The position numbers and the translations under genes are program-made. Below are positions 18,377-26,140 of a stretch of 64,000 nucleotides of DNA, piece by piece (position 1 is the stretch's first letter; each line of letters begins with the position of its first letter). The notes beneath the pieces were generated by a model. The model was given only the letters and a program-made list of their open reading frames with translations. It did no database searches and was not told where the DNA came from. The stretch comes from Brucella daejeonensis (lineage in GTDB: Bacteria; Pseudomonadota; Alphaproteobacteria; Rhizobiales; Rhizobiaceae): the NCBI RefSeq assembly GCF_014199265.1, contig NZ_JACIJG010000009.1:62001-126000 (forward strand). Direction: 5' to 3'.

Positions 18377-19714
18377 ATGGCAGACTCGATTGCAGCAAAC
18401 AGTCCGGAAAAAGGCATTTGCCGCGATTGTCTTGCGCTGCAAAAATCTGTCTCGATCAGGCGCTGCCACGCATGCGGCAGCCCACGCCTTCTCCGTCACC
18501 GGGAACTTTACAGCCTTACCCTCGCACATATCGATTGCGATGCTTTCTATGCGTCGGTCGAGAAGCGCGACAATCCCGAATTGCGGGACAAACCGCTGAT
18601 TATCGGCGGCGGAAAACGTGGTGTCGTGTCGACAGCATGTTATCTCGCCCGTATTCACGGCGTCCGATCTGCCATGCCGATGTTCAAGGCGCTGGAAGCC
18701 TGCCCCGATGCCGTCGTGGTCAAGCCCGACATGGAAAAATATGTCCGTGTGGGCCGCGAAGTCCGACAAATGATGCGCGAACTGACGCCGCTGGTCGAGC
18801 CTTTGTCCATTGACGAAGCCTTCCTCGACCTTAGCGGGACAGAGCGCCTGCACAAAGCACCGCCAGCGATAGTGCTCGCCCGCTTTGCCAAGCGCGTGGA
18901 GGAGGAAATCGGCATCTCCGCCTCGATCGGCCTCTCCTACTGCAAATTCCTGGCCAAGGTGGCTTCGGACATTGAAAAGCCGCGCGGTTTTTCCGTCATC
19001 GGCGAAGCAGAAGCCCTGACCTTTTTGAAGGAACAACCCGTCAGCACGATCTGGGGTGTCGGGAAAGCTTTCGCGAGCAAGCTTGAGAGTGACGGGATTC
19101 GCACTATCAGCCAGCTTCAGACCATGGAGGAGAACGCCCTCATGAAGGCCTATGGCACCATGGGGCAGCGTCTCTACCGCCTGTCTCGCGGACTGGACAG
19201 CCGCAAGGTCGAGCCAGACCATGACATGAAGAGCGTGTCTGCCGAGACGACTTTCAACAGCGATCTTTCGGAGGCAGGCGATCTCGTTCCGGTTCTCCGC
19301 GCCCTGTCCGAAAAAGTTTCCCGCCGCCTGAAAGCGGGGGAAATCTCGGGACGAACCATCGTATTGAAGCTCAAGACACAGGACTTCAAATTACGGACGC
19401 GCAATCGGCAGCTTGCCGACCCCACCCAACTCGCAGACCGCATCTTCCGCACCGGGCTGCAACTTCTCGAAAGGGAATTGGACGGAACACGATTCCGCCT
19501 GCTTGGAATAGGTGTTAGCGATCTTTCCTCAAGCGATCTTGCCGATCCGCCCGACCTTGTTGACATACAGGCGGCAAAGCGCGCGGTGGCGGAAAGCGCC
19601 GTCGACCGTCTACGGGGTAAATTCGGTTTGAACGCCGTGGAAACGGGTTACACCTTTTCGAAGGGCAATCTTGCCCGTCCGCAAATGCCGCCAGATCGCG
19701 ACGAGCAATCGTGA
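18377..19714 (+). CDS. dinB: DNA polymerase IV (Y-family translesion polymerase) with N-terminal Cys motif
   Basis: 445 residues from ATG 18377. An N-terminal extension of about 45 residues holds two CxxC pairs (GICRDCLAL and RRCHACGSP), likely a zinc ribbon. The Y-family core follows: [20 protein letters not shown]-like start (seen as [15 protein letters not shown]), [33 protein letters not shown] with the catalytic acidic pair, [20 protein letters not shown], and a little-finger domain. It copies damaged DNA at the cost of accuracy. Controlled by the SOS box just upstream. The ribbon is seen in several rhizobial DinB proteins (from memory). Confidence 0.94.
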   Translation: MADSIAANSPEKGICRDCLALQKSVSIRRCHACGSPRLLRHRELYSLTLAHIDCDAFYASVEKRDNPELRDKPLIIGGGKRGVVSTACYLARIHGVRSAMPMFKALEACPDAVVVKPDMEKYVRVGREVRQMMRELTPLVEPLSIDEAFLDLSGTERLHKAPPAIVLARFAKRVEEEIGISASIGLSYCKFLAKVASDIEKPRGFSVIGEAEALTFLKEQPVSTIWGVGKAFASKLESDGIRTISQLQTMEENALMKAYGTMGQRLYRLSRGLDSRKVEPDHDMKSVSAETTFNSDLSEAGDLVPVLRALSEKVSRRLKAGEISGRTIVLKLKTQDFKLRTRNRQLADPTQLADRIFRTGLQLLERELDGTRFRLLGIGVSDLSSSDLADPPDLVDIQAAKRAVAESAVDRLRGKFGLNAVETGYTFSKGNLARPQMPPDRDEQS

Positions 19715-19845
19715 GTTCACCATTGCAAGGGAAAGCTTTGTATAAATTTTCCACATTTGTCGCTAACAGCTTGACGAGAAGGGTCTGTATCAATATTGGA
19801 ACGGACCAAGGCGCAGCCAAGTGATTTGGCAATAGCCTTACGGAT

Positions 19846-19919
19846 GGCCTCGTGGCGGAGTGGTTACGCAGAGGACTGCAAATCCTTGCACCCCGGTTCG
19901 ATTCCGGGCGAGGCCTCCA
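19846..19919 (+). tRNA. tRNA-Cys (anticodon GCA)
   Basis: 74 bases with encoded CCA. Acceptor stem GGCCTCG / CGAGGCC (7 pairs), discriminator T, anticodon stem AGGA-CTGCAAA-TCCT with GCA at the centre of the loop, and T arm CCCGG-TTCGATT-CCGGG. No intron. A hairpin at 19954-19975 (CACCTTGA / TCAAGGTG) follows and may help end transcription. Confidence 0.97.
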
Positions 19920-19953
19920 ATAAAATCCAGAAAACACAATGAACGCTCGAAAC

Positions 19954-19975
19954 CACCTTGATGTTTTTCAAGGTG
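19954..19975 (+). terminator. Hairpin downstream of tRNA-Cys
   Basis: 8-base-pair stem CACCTTGA / TCAAGGTG with a TGTTTT loop. It lacks a T tract directly after, so a terminator role is only tentative. Confidence 0.45.
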
Positions 19976-20134
19976 TGACAATTCATTCGGCATTTTTCCC
20001 TTTGATCCATACGTTCTCATGGCTTCGGAAGCTCTCCTGCCCCAATTTTGGGCGCAACGGAACAAGAATATCGAAATCCTCTGTTCAAGCTAACGCAACT
20101 AAAGCATATTTCATCGATACTAGAGGGACTAATC

Positions 20135-20644
20135 ATGATACCCGCACTCAACACGACTGTTGTTTCACTATGGCTTGGCGGCTTGGTGACCGTCCTTTCT
20201 CCGTTTGTCACGCCGGCGTCTGCGGCCGAACTACAGCGCTGCGCAAGCGAGAATGGAATCTGCCAGCTGCCTTACCCTGCTGAAGTGGTCTACGGCACCG
20301 GCGGACAGAATACGTCGCGCTTCATCGACCGACCGCAAGTTACCTGCTCGAACCGTGTCTTTGGCGATCCGGCCCCCGGCAAAAAGAAGAGCTGCTCCTT
20401 CGTGGTGCAAGATCGCTGGAACAGGCCGGATCGTCCGCGCCGTTATGATCGCTACGACGATCGCGATTGGAGTCGTTGCGCGAAAGAAGGCGGGTTCTGC
20501 GATTTCTACGGTCGCAAGCGCGTCCGCTATGGCGCAAATGGTCGTTTCACGGAAGGTGTCTTCCGCAACGGCGTTCCGTGCGATAACCGCGCCTTCGGCG
20601 ACCCTGCACGCGGCAAGGCCAAGGCTTGCTACGTCCTCGATTGA
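20135..20644 (+). CDS. Secreted protein with two copies of a Cys-rich repeat
   Basis: 169 residues from ATG 20135, which has AGAGGG upstream; an in-frame ATG at 20048 adds 29 implausible residues. A signal peptide (about 1-31, ending PASAA) leads into two units of about 55 residues. Unit one: CASENGICQLPYP ... VVYGTGG ... VTCSNRVFGDPAPGKKKSC. Unit two: CAKEGGFCDFYGR ... VRYGANG ... VPCDNRAFGDPARGKAKAC. Each has four cysteines in the same spacing, joined by an Arg/Asp-rich linker (about 100-115). Similar CxxEGGxC...YGA...FGDP...GKxKxC units occur as add-on modules in glycan-related secreted proteins, as I recall; binding is not proven. Confidence 0.85.
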   Translation: MIPALNTTVVSLWLGGLVTVLSPFVTPASAAELQRCASENGICQLPYPAEVVYGTGGQNTSRFIDRPQVTCSNRVFGDPAPGKKKSCSFVVQDRWNRPDRPRRYDRYDDRDWSRCAKEGGFCDFYGRKRVRYGANGRFTEGVFRNGVPCDNRAFGDPARGKAKACYVLD

Positions 20645-20663
20645 CAACATAATGGCTGAATAC

Positions 20664-20710
20664 AGCCCCCGACTTCCTCACAAATGTCGGAGCGTGGGCT
20701 TTTGCCTTTT
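20664..20710 (+). terminator. Possible terminator after the Cys-repeat gene
   Basis: AGCCC at 20664 pairs with GGGCT at 20696-20700, enclosing CGAC / GTCG, followed by TTTGCCTTTT. The stem is interrupted, so confidence is low. The rest of the gap to metA holds no recognisable gene. Confidence 0.45.
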
Positions 20711-20844
20711 GAGGGGCTTTGTCGCACAACTGATAGGCCTCACGCTCGGTAAAGCGAGCCGCATCTTATACGATGCCTTGCGCATCTTGGATGCTCATTC
20801 CAAACAGTGTGAAACGGTTTTTGGGATGCGCGCAAAAACAAATA

Positions 20845-20889
20845 GTTAGAGCGCCGATCTCATTCAATCAGATCGAAACGCGCTCTAAC
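20845..20889. repeat. Palindromic element spanning the metA stop codon
   Basis: GTTAGAGCG at 20845-20853 pairs with CGCTCTAAC at 20881-20889, enclosing GATCTCATTCAATCAGATC, itself partly self-complementary (GATCT/AGATC). The metA TAG lies in the right arm. I recognise this GTTAGAGCG...GATC type as a dispersed intergenic palindrome of this group, from memory. It may stabilise or end the metA transcript. Confidence 0.7.
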
Positions 20890-21802
20890 GTCCGATCTGT
20901 TCGAGGTCGTATGGTGTGGACTGGTACATCTCGTTGATCCAGTTTCCGAACAGCAGATGTGCGTGGCTGCGCCAGCGGTTTTCGGGCTGGCGGGTGACAT
21001 CGTCGCCGGGGAAATAATTCGCCGGAAGCCTCGTCTCCGGCTGTGCCTGAATATCGCGGAAATATTCGTCGGCCAGCGACGTCGTATCGTATTCCACGTG
21101 ATTGAACATATGCAACGAGCGATGGCGCGGATCATCGAGCAGGCAAAGGCCGCTCTCCGGGCTGTCGACCAGCACCTTAAGGCCGCTTTCGGCAGGAATA
21201 TCGCTCTTTCGCGCCTCGGTCCAACGCGATACCGGAATCTTGAAATCATCCGAAAAGCCGCGAAGATAAGGTGATGAAGGTGAAAGGTTGTGCTGGCTAT
21301 AGACGCCGAATGCCTTGCCCGACAGCTCGTACTTGCCCATACCGTGAAAGTGATGAACGGCAGCCTGCGCGGCCCAGCATATGTTCAGCGTCCGGTGCAC
21401 ATGCGTCTGCGTCCAGTCGAAGACCCGCTGCATTTCATCCCAATAGGTCACTTCCTCGAATTCGAGGCGCTCAACGGGCGCTCCGGTAATGACGAACCCG
21501 TCAAAACGTTCGCTGCTTACCTCTTCCCAGGGGCGGTAGAATGAAAGCATATGATCGGCTGGCGTATGACGCGCCACATGATTGGTGATACGAACGAGGG
21601 TCAGCTCCACCTGAAGCGGCGTCGCACCGAGCAGGCGTGCAATCTGCGTTTCGGTGGCGACCTTGTTAGGCATGAGATTGAGGAGACCGATCTTCAGCGG
21701 GCGGATATCCTGACGGACGGCATCCGCTTCGCGCATGACCATAACGCCCTCGGCTTCGAGCACACTGGTCGCCGGCAGATCATCAGGAATTTTAATCGGC
21801 AT
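20885..21802 (-). CDS. metA: Homoserine O-acyltransferase, probably acetyl-CoA-dependent
   Basis: 305 residues from ATG 21802; the frame opens further upstream to 21874, but that segment overlaps the riboswitch region. Catalytic Cys142 in LNICWAAQA, His in MFNHVEYD and the Glu two residues later complete the MetA triad. The acyl-specificity position is Glu111 ([14 protein letters not shown]); E. coli succinyltransferase has Gly there, whereas the Bacillus cereus acetyltransferase has Glu. The enzyme therefore probably makes O-acetylhomoserine, despite being called succinyltransferase in many annotations. That numbering falls exactly on 111 and 142 supports the chosen start. Regulated by a SAM riboswitch just upstream. 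Confidence 0.93.
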   Translation of the reverse strand: MPIKIPDDLPATSVLEAEGVMVMREADAVRQDIRPLKIGLLNLMPNKVATETQIARLLGATPLQVELTLVRITNHVARHTPADHMLSFYRPWEEVSSERFDGFVITGAPVERLEFEEVTYWDEMQRVFDWTQTHVHRTLNICWAAQAAVHHFHGMGKYELSGKAFGVYSQHNLSPSSPYLRGFSDDFKIPVSRWTEARKSDIPAESGLKVLVDSPESGLCLLDDPRHRSLHMFNHVEYDTTSLADEYFRDIQAQPETRLPANYFPGDDVTRQPENRWRSHAHLLFGNWINEMYQSTPYDLEQIGR

Positions 21803-21870
21803 GGTCGCATCGGTCCCTAGTTTGTGTCGGAGCGGACGCGAGTGGCTTGATCCGTATAATTGCCGGTTGG

Positions 21871-21951
21871 CCACATCCTCCCTTCAAAGAGAGTACCACC
21901 TTGCCCGGAGAGGCAGGTTGGCGTTGGGCGTCGCCCCAACTCTTGATGTAG
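21871..21951 (-). promoter_or_regulatory. SAM-sensing riboswitch (SAM-I clan, compact SAM-I/IV-like) before metA
   Basis: Read on the minus strand. P1 pairs CUACAUC with GAUGUGG (7 pairs). After P1 comes the conserved AAGAG, a short P2 hairpin UUGGG-GCGACG-CCCAA, then GCCAACCUGCC-loop-GGGCAAGGUGGUA. The last is the P3/J3-4 core of SAM-I-type aptamers (compare GCAACCUGC...GCAAGGUGCUAA). A small P4-like hairpin precedes the 3' strand of P1. The P3 loop UCCG could pair with CGGA just 3' of P1, as in SAM-IV. It ends 68 bases before the metA ATG, so it probably acts by hiding the ribosome-binding site or by early termination. Subclass is uncertain. Confidence 0.78.
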
Positions 21952-22020
21952 CGATACTTCTACTCAAACTCTTGTGGAGTGGCAATAGGGTTTGGATATG
22001 CTTGCAACACCGCGCGAGTT

Positions 22021-22776
22021 TCATTTCCCTGATGTAGCCTGCTGATAGCTGCCCCAGTGCTTTGCGATCACTGCTTTCAGGGCACGGACCTTCGAGGCAG
22101 ATGTCCGTGAGGATCGTGCGGAAGCAAATCCGAACGCGATGGCGCGTTTATCCTTTTCCCCGGCGTTCTCACGGCAGGACGCATGTATCTCCGTGGCGCA
22201 CGTAGCCTGCAATATCCGCCCGACATTCTCCGGATTAACGCCGCAACCCGGCATAATTCCGATACGTCCGCCAGCCATCCCGGCCAACCGCTGTAGAACG
22301 TCCACCCCCTGCTCCGCCGTCCCGGACTGGCCCGATGTCAGGATTCGCTCGAAGCCGAGCGAAATTGCCTGTTCCAGAGCGATCCCCACATCTGGAACGA
22401 GATCGAAGACACGATGCAGCGTGGTTCCGAGTCCCTGCGCTTCGGCAGTCAGTTTTTTCAGCATGGCAAGATCGAGCGAACCGTCGGACAAGGAAGCTCC
22501 CAACACTACTCCGGCCAGACCCGCGTTTCTCGCATTGCGAATATCGGCCAGCATGAGGGCTTCATCACGGGCAGAGAAGCAGAAGCCGCCAGCCTGCGGC
22601 CTTATCATCGCATAAACAGGAATTGGAGCTCTTGCTGCAACATCCATCAGTGCCCGGGAAGGCGTCAGTCCGCCGAGTTCCAGAGCGGAACAAAGTTCGA
22701 TACGGTCGGCACCGCCTTCAATTGCCGCATGAAGGCCATCGGCGCTATCGACACAGATTTCGAGTATCGCGCTCAC
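22021..22776 (-). CDS. cutC: CutC family protein
   Basis: 251 residues from a GTG start that overlaps the stop of the kinase gene (GTGA). TIM-barrel CutC motifs: LEICVDSADGLHAAIEGGADRIELCSAL, GGLTPSR, VYAMIRPQAGGFCFS, FERILTSGQSGTAEQGVDVLQ and GIMPGCGVNPENV. CutC was linked to copper tolerance in E. coli, but that role is disputed. The overlap with a sugar kinase suggests a carbohydrate-related task (inference). Confidence 0.92.
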   Translation of the reverse strand: MSAILEICVDSADGLHAAIEGGADRIELCSALELGGLTPSRALMDVAARAPIPVYAMIRPQAGGFCFSARDEALMLADIRNARNAGLAGVVLGASLSDGSLDLAMLKKLTAEAQGLGTTLHRVFDLVPDVGIALEQAISLGFERILTSGQSGTAEQGVDVLQRLAGMAGGRIGIMPGCGVNPENVGRILQATCATEIHASCRENAGEKDKRAIAFGFASARSSRTSASKVRALKAVIAKHWGSYQQATSGK

Positions 22777-23708
22777 TGCCGATGCCCCATTATCGCCGCC
22801 CCGATCAATCCGCCTTCACTGCCGAACTTGCCGGGCACAACGACCGGGCTGTCTGTCTTTCGCAGGATGCGCGCCCGCACCGCAATGTCGAGCGCCGAAA
22901 TCAACCCGGCCGCAGTAGCAAGTCCGCCACCGACCGGAATGATGGAAGCGCCGGTTATATTGACCACAGCGGCAAGCGGATCGGCCACCAGTTGCAGATA
23001 GGCCTCGACGGTCCGGTTTGCCTCACGATGCCCGTCCTGCCATTGCCGCAGGATGGCGCGGCTGTCCGCAGCGCCGCCATTCAGAAAATGGTGCAGTTTT
23101 TCGATTCCCCGCGCCCCGCCTATCGTATCGACACAACCGCTTTGCCCACAACCGCACCTGAAGCGTGGAACGGATACAGGTTCGCCCTCAATCTCCACCA
23201 CCGTATTCAAGATAGGGCCATGCCCCCATTCGCCAGTCAACCCACCGCCCCCCCGGACCAACTGTCCATTGACAATCAGGCCACCACCGACGCCTGTGCC
23301 CAGGACGGCGCAAAAGACAATCTCGTGCCCCTTGCCAGCACCTTCAACCGCTTCGGCAAGCGCCAGACAATCCGCATCGTTTGCCGCGATCACCTGCCTT
23401 TGCAGGATTTCACCAAGCTCTACGCTCAGTCGGTGACCGGAGATGCAGGGAATATTGGCGGAAAAAGCAGCAGTCGTGACAGGATCGACCAGCCCGGCAA
23501 TGGAAAGCGCAAGCGGTCCGAGATCGTCCGGCGCGTGGGCTAGAAGCGCCATTGCCAGCGCCTCGCAGAATTTCTCCCAGCTGTCCGCCGGTGTCGGCAG
23601 TTTTTCAAGCAGGATAAGGTTTCCATCCTGCTTTGACCGCGCCAGCCTGATGAACGAGCCTCCGATATCGGCGGCGTAGGCTGCTCCCGCCGGTTGAGAA
23701 TGGCCCAT
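22773..23708 (-). CDS. ROK family sugar kinase (N-acetylglucosamine kinase-like)
   Basis: 311 residues from ATG 23708 (MGHSQPAG); other in-frame starts at 23723 and 23744 are possible. ATP-binding motif YAADIGGSFIRLARS, catalytic IAANDADCLALAEA, GTGVGGGLIVNGQLVRG, the zinc-binding EWGHGPI, and a Cys cluster CGCGQSGCVDT that mark ROK kinases. An amino sugar such as N-acetylglucosamine or N-acetylmannosamine is the likely substrate, not proven. A 12-base inverted repeat (23735-23780) sits at or just before the start. Confidence 0.87.
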   Translation of the reverse strand: MGHSQPAGAAYAADIGGSFIRLARSKQDGNLILLEKLPTPADSWEKFCEALAMALLAHAPDDLGPLALSIAGLVDPVTTAAFSANIPCISGHRLSVELGEILQRQVIAANDADCLALAEAVEGAGKGHEIVFCAVLGTGVGGGLIVNGQLVRGGGGLTGEWGHGPILNTVVEIEGEPVSVPRFRCGCGQSGCVDTIGGARGIEKLHHFLNGGAADSRAILRQWQDGHREANRTVEAYLQLVADPLAAVVNITGASIIPVGGGLATAAGLISALDIAVRARILRKTDSPVVVPGKFGSEGGLIGAAIMGHRQ

Positions 23709-23734
23709 CCGTCTCTCATGCATATGTATGTTCC

Positions 23735-23780
23735 GCCGGTACATTTCGATGTTCTATCCATTCATCGCAAATGTACCGGC
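23735..23780. promoter_or_regulatory. Inverted repeat at the ROK kinase start (possible operator)
   Basis: GCCGGTACATTT (23735-23746) and AAATGTACCGGC (23769-23780), perfect 12-base arms separated by 22 bases. No T tract, so an operator or mRNA hairpin is as likely as a terminator for the upstream VOC gene. Confidence 0.6.
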
Positions 23781-23801
23781 AGTCAATCGGAAGAAGCCAT
23801 C

Positions 23802-24578
23802 TTATTGCTTCGGCGCCACAAGCGAAAAACTCACGCCCTGCGGGTCGCGGCACTGGACGACCCATTCGCCGTTCGGCACCTCCATCGGTCCGTTCTCAAC
23901 TGTTCCGCCTCGGGCCTTCACGCGCTCGGCGGCGGCATTGATCGCATCCACCATGAAATAGAAGCCCCATCCAACCGGGACACCGGGCGGAGCCGTCATG
24001 ATGCCACCGTGATCGGCGCCATCGACACTGAATACCTTATAGTTTCCCATCGGCCCCATGTCGAAATCTCTCGAAAGCTTCCAGCCGAACACCTTTTCGT
24101 AAAAAGGAAAAACTTTCTCGCAGTCCTGTGCCTGCAATTCGTGCCAGCCCGGATGCCCCGGCTTGCGCGATCCATAATCGGCTGGCGGAGCAGTATCGTC
24201 TTTCGGCTCGAAGAGCGCAAAAACACCGCCCTGCGGGTCGGACACGATAGCGAAGCGGCCAATGTCGGGAATGTCCTGTGCTGCCCGGAGAATCTTTCCT
24301 CCCTCGCCTTCCACTTTCCGGGCATATTCATCGGCGCTTGAGACGCCGACATAGCCGATCCAGCCGGGCTGACCGCCGCAATCGTCCTTCGGCAGATCGG
24401 CCACGGACATCATGCCCGCGATCATGCAGCCCGGCACTTCGAGCAAGGTGTATTTCATGCCCGGAACACCGGCGTCTTTTGCAGTCCAGCCGACCACATT
24501 CGTATAGAATTCCTCGGCTTGACCCGCATCGTTCGTCATCAGTTCGTACCAGACGAACGGAGATGTACTATTATTCAT
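23802..24578 (-). CDS. VOC superfamily protein with two glyoxalase-like domains
   Basis: 258 residues from ATG 24578, which follows GGAGAATATCCG; a longer frame to 24695 overlaps the DUF899 gene. Two halves of similar design: FVWYELMTNDAGQAEEFYTNV ... FALFEPKDD, and GHPGWHELQAQDCEKVFPFYEKV ... VSFSLVAPK. Such paired vicinal-oxygen-chelate proteins bind or convert small molecules; substrate unknown. It follows the DUF899 gene by 37 bases, so the two are probably one operon. Confidence 0.88.
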   Translation of the reverse strand: MNNSTSPFVWYELMTNDAGQAEEFYTNVVGWTAKDAGVPGMKYTLLEVPGCMIAGMMSVADLPKDDCGGQPGWIGYVGVSSADEYARKVEGEGGKILRAAQDIPDIGRFAIVSDPQGGVFALFEPKDDTAPPADYGSRKPGHPGWHELQAQDCEKVFPFYEKVFGWKLSRDFDMGPMGNYKVFSVDGADHGGIMTAPPGVPVGWGFYFMVDAINAAAERVKARGGTVENGPMEVPNGEWVVQCRDPQGVSFSLVAPKQ

Positions 24579-24615
24579 CGGATATTCTCCCTGAATTGCC
24601 TGCGTGAACCAGCGA

Positions 24616-25341
24616 TCAGGCGCAGCAACTGTGTTTGGAGGTGTTGGCCGCATATTCGTCGTGTCTCTTGACGAAATGCATCGTCCCGTTCTCATTGCGC
24701 CCTTTCGGTGCGCGGTCGAGTATCATCAATGTGCCGATCCACTCCTCGATGCCGCGAGCGTAGCTCGAATAGGTGTGATAGATCGCGCCGGTTTCATCCT
24801 TGTAGAAGGCGCTCATGCCGGGCAGTTCGTCGAAGGCATCTTCAGGCGCAAGCCTGTCAAAATTGTAGAACACGCGATCATTTTCAAGTTCGTCCTTCGT
24901 GAATGAAACGTGGAAGTCGAAATTGAAATCGCTGCCTTCGGACGACACCCATGGGAAGTGCCATCCCATGCGCTTACTGTAGGCTTCCAGCTTGGATAAA
25001 GGACCGCGGGAAACCGCTACCAGCGTCACGTCGTGATTGTTGAGATGAGCTACCGTGCCGTCGAGACTGTCGGCAAGGAAGGAGCATCCCGTGCAACCCT
25101 GCTCCCAATCGGGGCCGAACATGAAATGATAGACCATAAGCTGGCTGCGCCCGTCGAAAAGATCGGAAAGCGATTTGCGTCCCGACGGTGTATTGAATGT
25201 ATAATCCTTATCCACCCTGACCCACGGGAGCGCCTGTCGCTCACGGTTGACCCGGTCCCGCAGATGAGTGGCTTCCTTCTCCCTGGTCAGAAGCGTGCGC
25301 CGCGCCTCCAGCCATGCTTCTCGGGATACGACCTCGTTCAT
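24616..25341 (-). CDS. DUF899 family thioredoxin-like protein
   Basis: 241 residues. WLEARRTLLTREKEATHLRD and LPWVRVDKDYTF open the protein as in DUF899. The thioredoxin-like core has MVYHFMFGPDWEQGCTGCSF with a CxxC, then LVAVSRGPLSKLEAY and GWHFPWVSS. Often annotated as dithiol-disulfide isomerase or AhpC-like; activity unproven. First gene of a pair with the VOC protein, divergent from a MarR gene, which suggests redox or toxic-compound control (inference). Confidence 0.9.
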   Translation of the reverse strand: MNEVVSREAWLEARRTLLTREKEATHLRDRVNRERQALPWVRVDKDYTFNTPSGRKSLSDLFDGRSQLMVYHFMFGPDWEQGCTGCSFLADSLDGTVAHLNNHDVTLVAVSRGPLSKLEAYSKRMGWHFPWVSSEGSDFNFDFHVSFTKDELENDRVFYNFDRLAPEDAFDELPGMSAFYKDETGAIYHTYSSYARGIEEWIGTLMILDRAPKGRNENGTMHFVKRHDEYAANTSKHSCCA

Positions 25342-25432
25342 GGTGCAAGCCCTCCTCCGGCTTTTGCCCCTGCCTGTGTCTATACAAATCTTCCCGCTTG
25401 ACGATTTGCATTGATATCAATATTAATTGAGC
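25342..25432. promoter_or_regulatory. Divergent promoter with MarR-type palindrome
   Basis: The 91-base gap between the DUF899 and MarR starts includes TTGATATCAA at 25411-25420, an exact 10-base palindrome, followed by TATTAATTGA. The position fits a MarR operator that controls both directions. The assignment is by position and symmetry only. Confidence 0.55.
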
Positions 25433-25879
25433 ATGTCAAATACCCTCGATGTGCCTTTTGAAACAACACTTCTGGTCCGGGACACCTGCCTCTGCCTGCA
25501 TGTTCAGCGCGCCGCGCGCGCTCTCGCCCGCCAGTTCGATGAAGCTCTGCGCCCCGTCGGCCTGACCAATGGCCAATTCTCCCTGATGATGTCGCTCAAC
25601 CGTCCGAGCCCGCCGCCAATGAAACCGGTCGCCGAGCTTCTGGCCATGGACCAGACAACCCTGACGGCAGCATTGAAGCCCCTTCAAAGGCAGGGATGGG
25701 TGGAAATCATTGTCAATCCCAACGACAGGCGCGAAAGGCTCCTGCAATTGACGCTTGCCGGAAAGGCAACGCTGGCCGCGGCGGTTCCAATCTGGAAAAC
25801 GACACATGCCGAGGTCGAGCGAAAGCTTTTCAGTGCCGACCAGTTGCGCCAAGACTTACTGGCATTATCCAGCGTTTGA
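25433..25879 (+). CDS. MarR family transcriptional regulator
   Basis: 148 residues from ATG 25433 (a TTG two codons upstream is also open). Helical dimerisation N-terminus with CLCLHVQRAARALARQFDEAL, winged helix with GLTNGQFSLMMSLN, VAELLAMDQTTLTAALKPLQRQ and the wing VEIIVNPNDRRERLLQLT. Likely represses itself and the divergent DUF899-VOC pair through the palindrome between them (inference). Ligand unknown; a cysteine pair near the N-terminus (CLC) could sense oxidants. Confidence 0.9.
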   Translation: MSNTLDVPFETTLLVRDTCLCLHVQRAARALARQFDEALRPVGLTNGQFSLMMSLNRPSPPPMKPVAELLAMDQTTLTAALKPLQRQGWVEIIVNPNDRRERLLQLTLAGKATLAAAVPIWKTTHAEVERKLFSADQLRQDLLALSSV

Positions 25880-26004
25880 TGCTCCCGGCATTTGCAGCCA
25901 TATATGGCGACTTTTGGAACAGGCTCCAAGAAGTTCCGCGCTGGCGCCCTGCCTACGCCTAATGGAAAAGGATTTCGGCTGACTTATCTACAATGCCACA
26001 GTAC

Positions 26005-26075
26005 AGTCACTCGTGTGACTTTGAATCCGAAATTCATTCGCAACACCGCTCCAAAGTAATACGGATTTCGGATTC
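26005..26075. other. Hairpin and inverted repeat before ndh
   Basis: AGTCAC-TCGT-GTGACT at 26005-26020, then GAATCCGAAAT (26023-26033) and ATTTCGGATTC (26065-26075) as 11-base arms around a 31-base centre. Located 65 bases upstream of the ndh ATG, in a 260-base gap otherwise without genes. Could be an operator or a leader structure. Confidence 0.5.
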
Positions 26076-26140
26076 GCCACACTGGCTGTGTCTCTTGAGG
26101 TCGCTCTCGTTTTTACGAACGGGAGGATAAGCGAGGTAGG

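Noticed and set aside
21803-21874. Extended N-terminus for MetA
   Set aside because: It would run into the riboswitch; starting at 21802 places Glu111 and Cys142 at their known positions.
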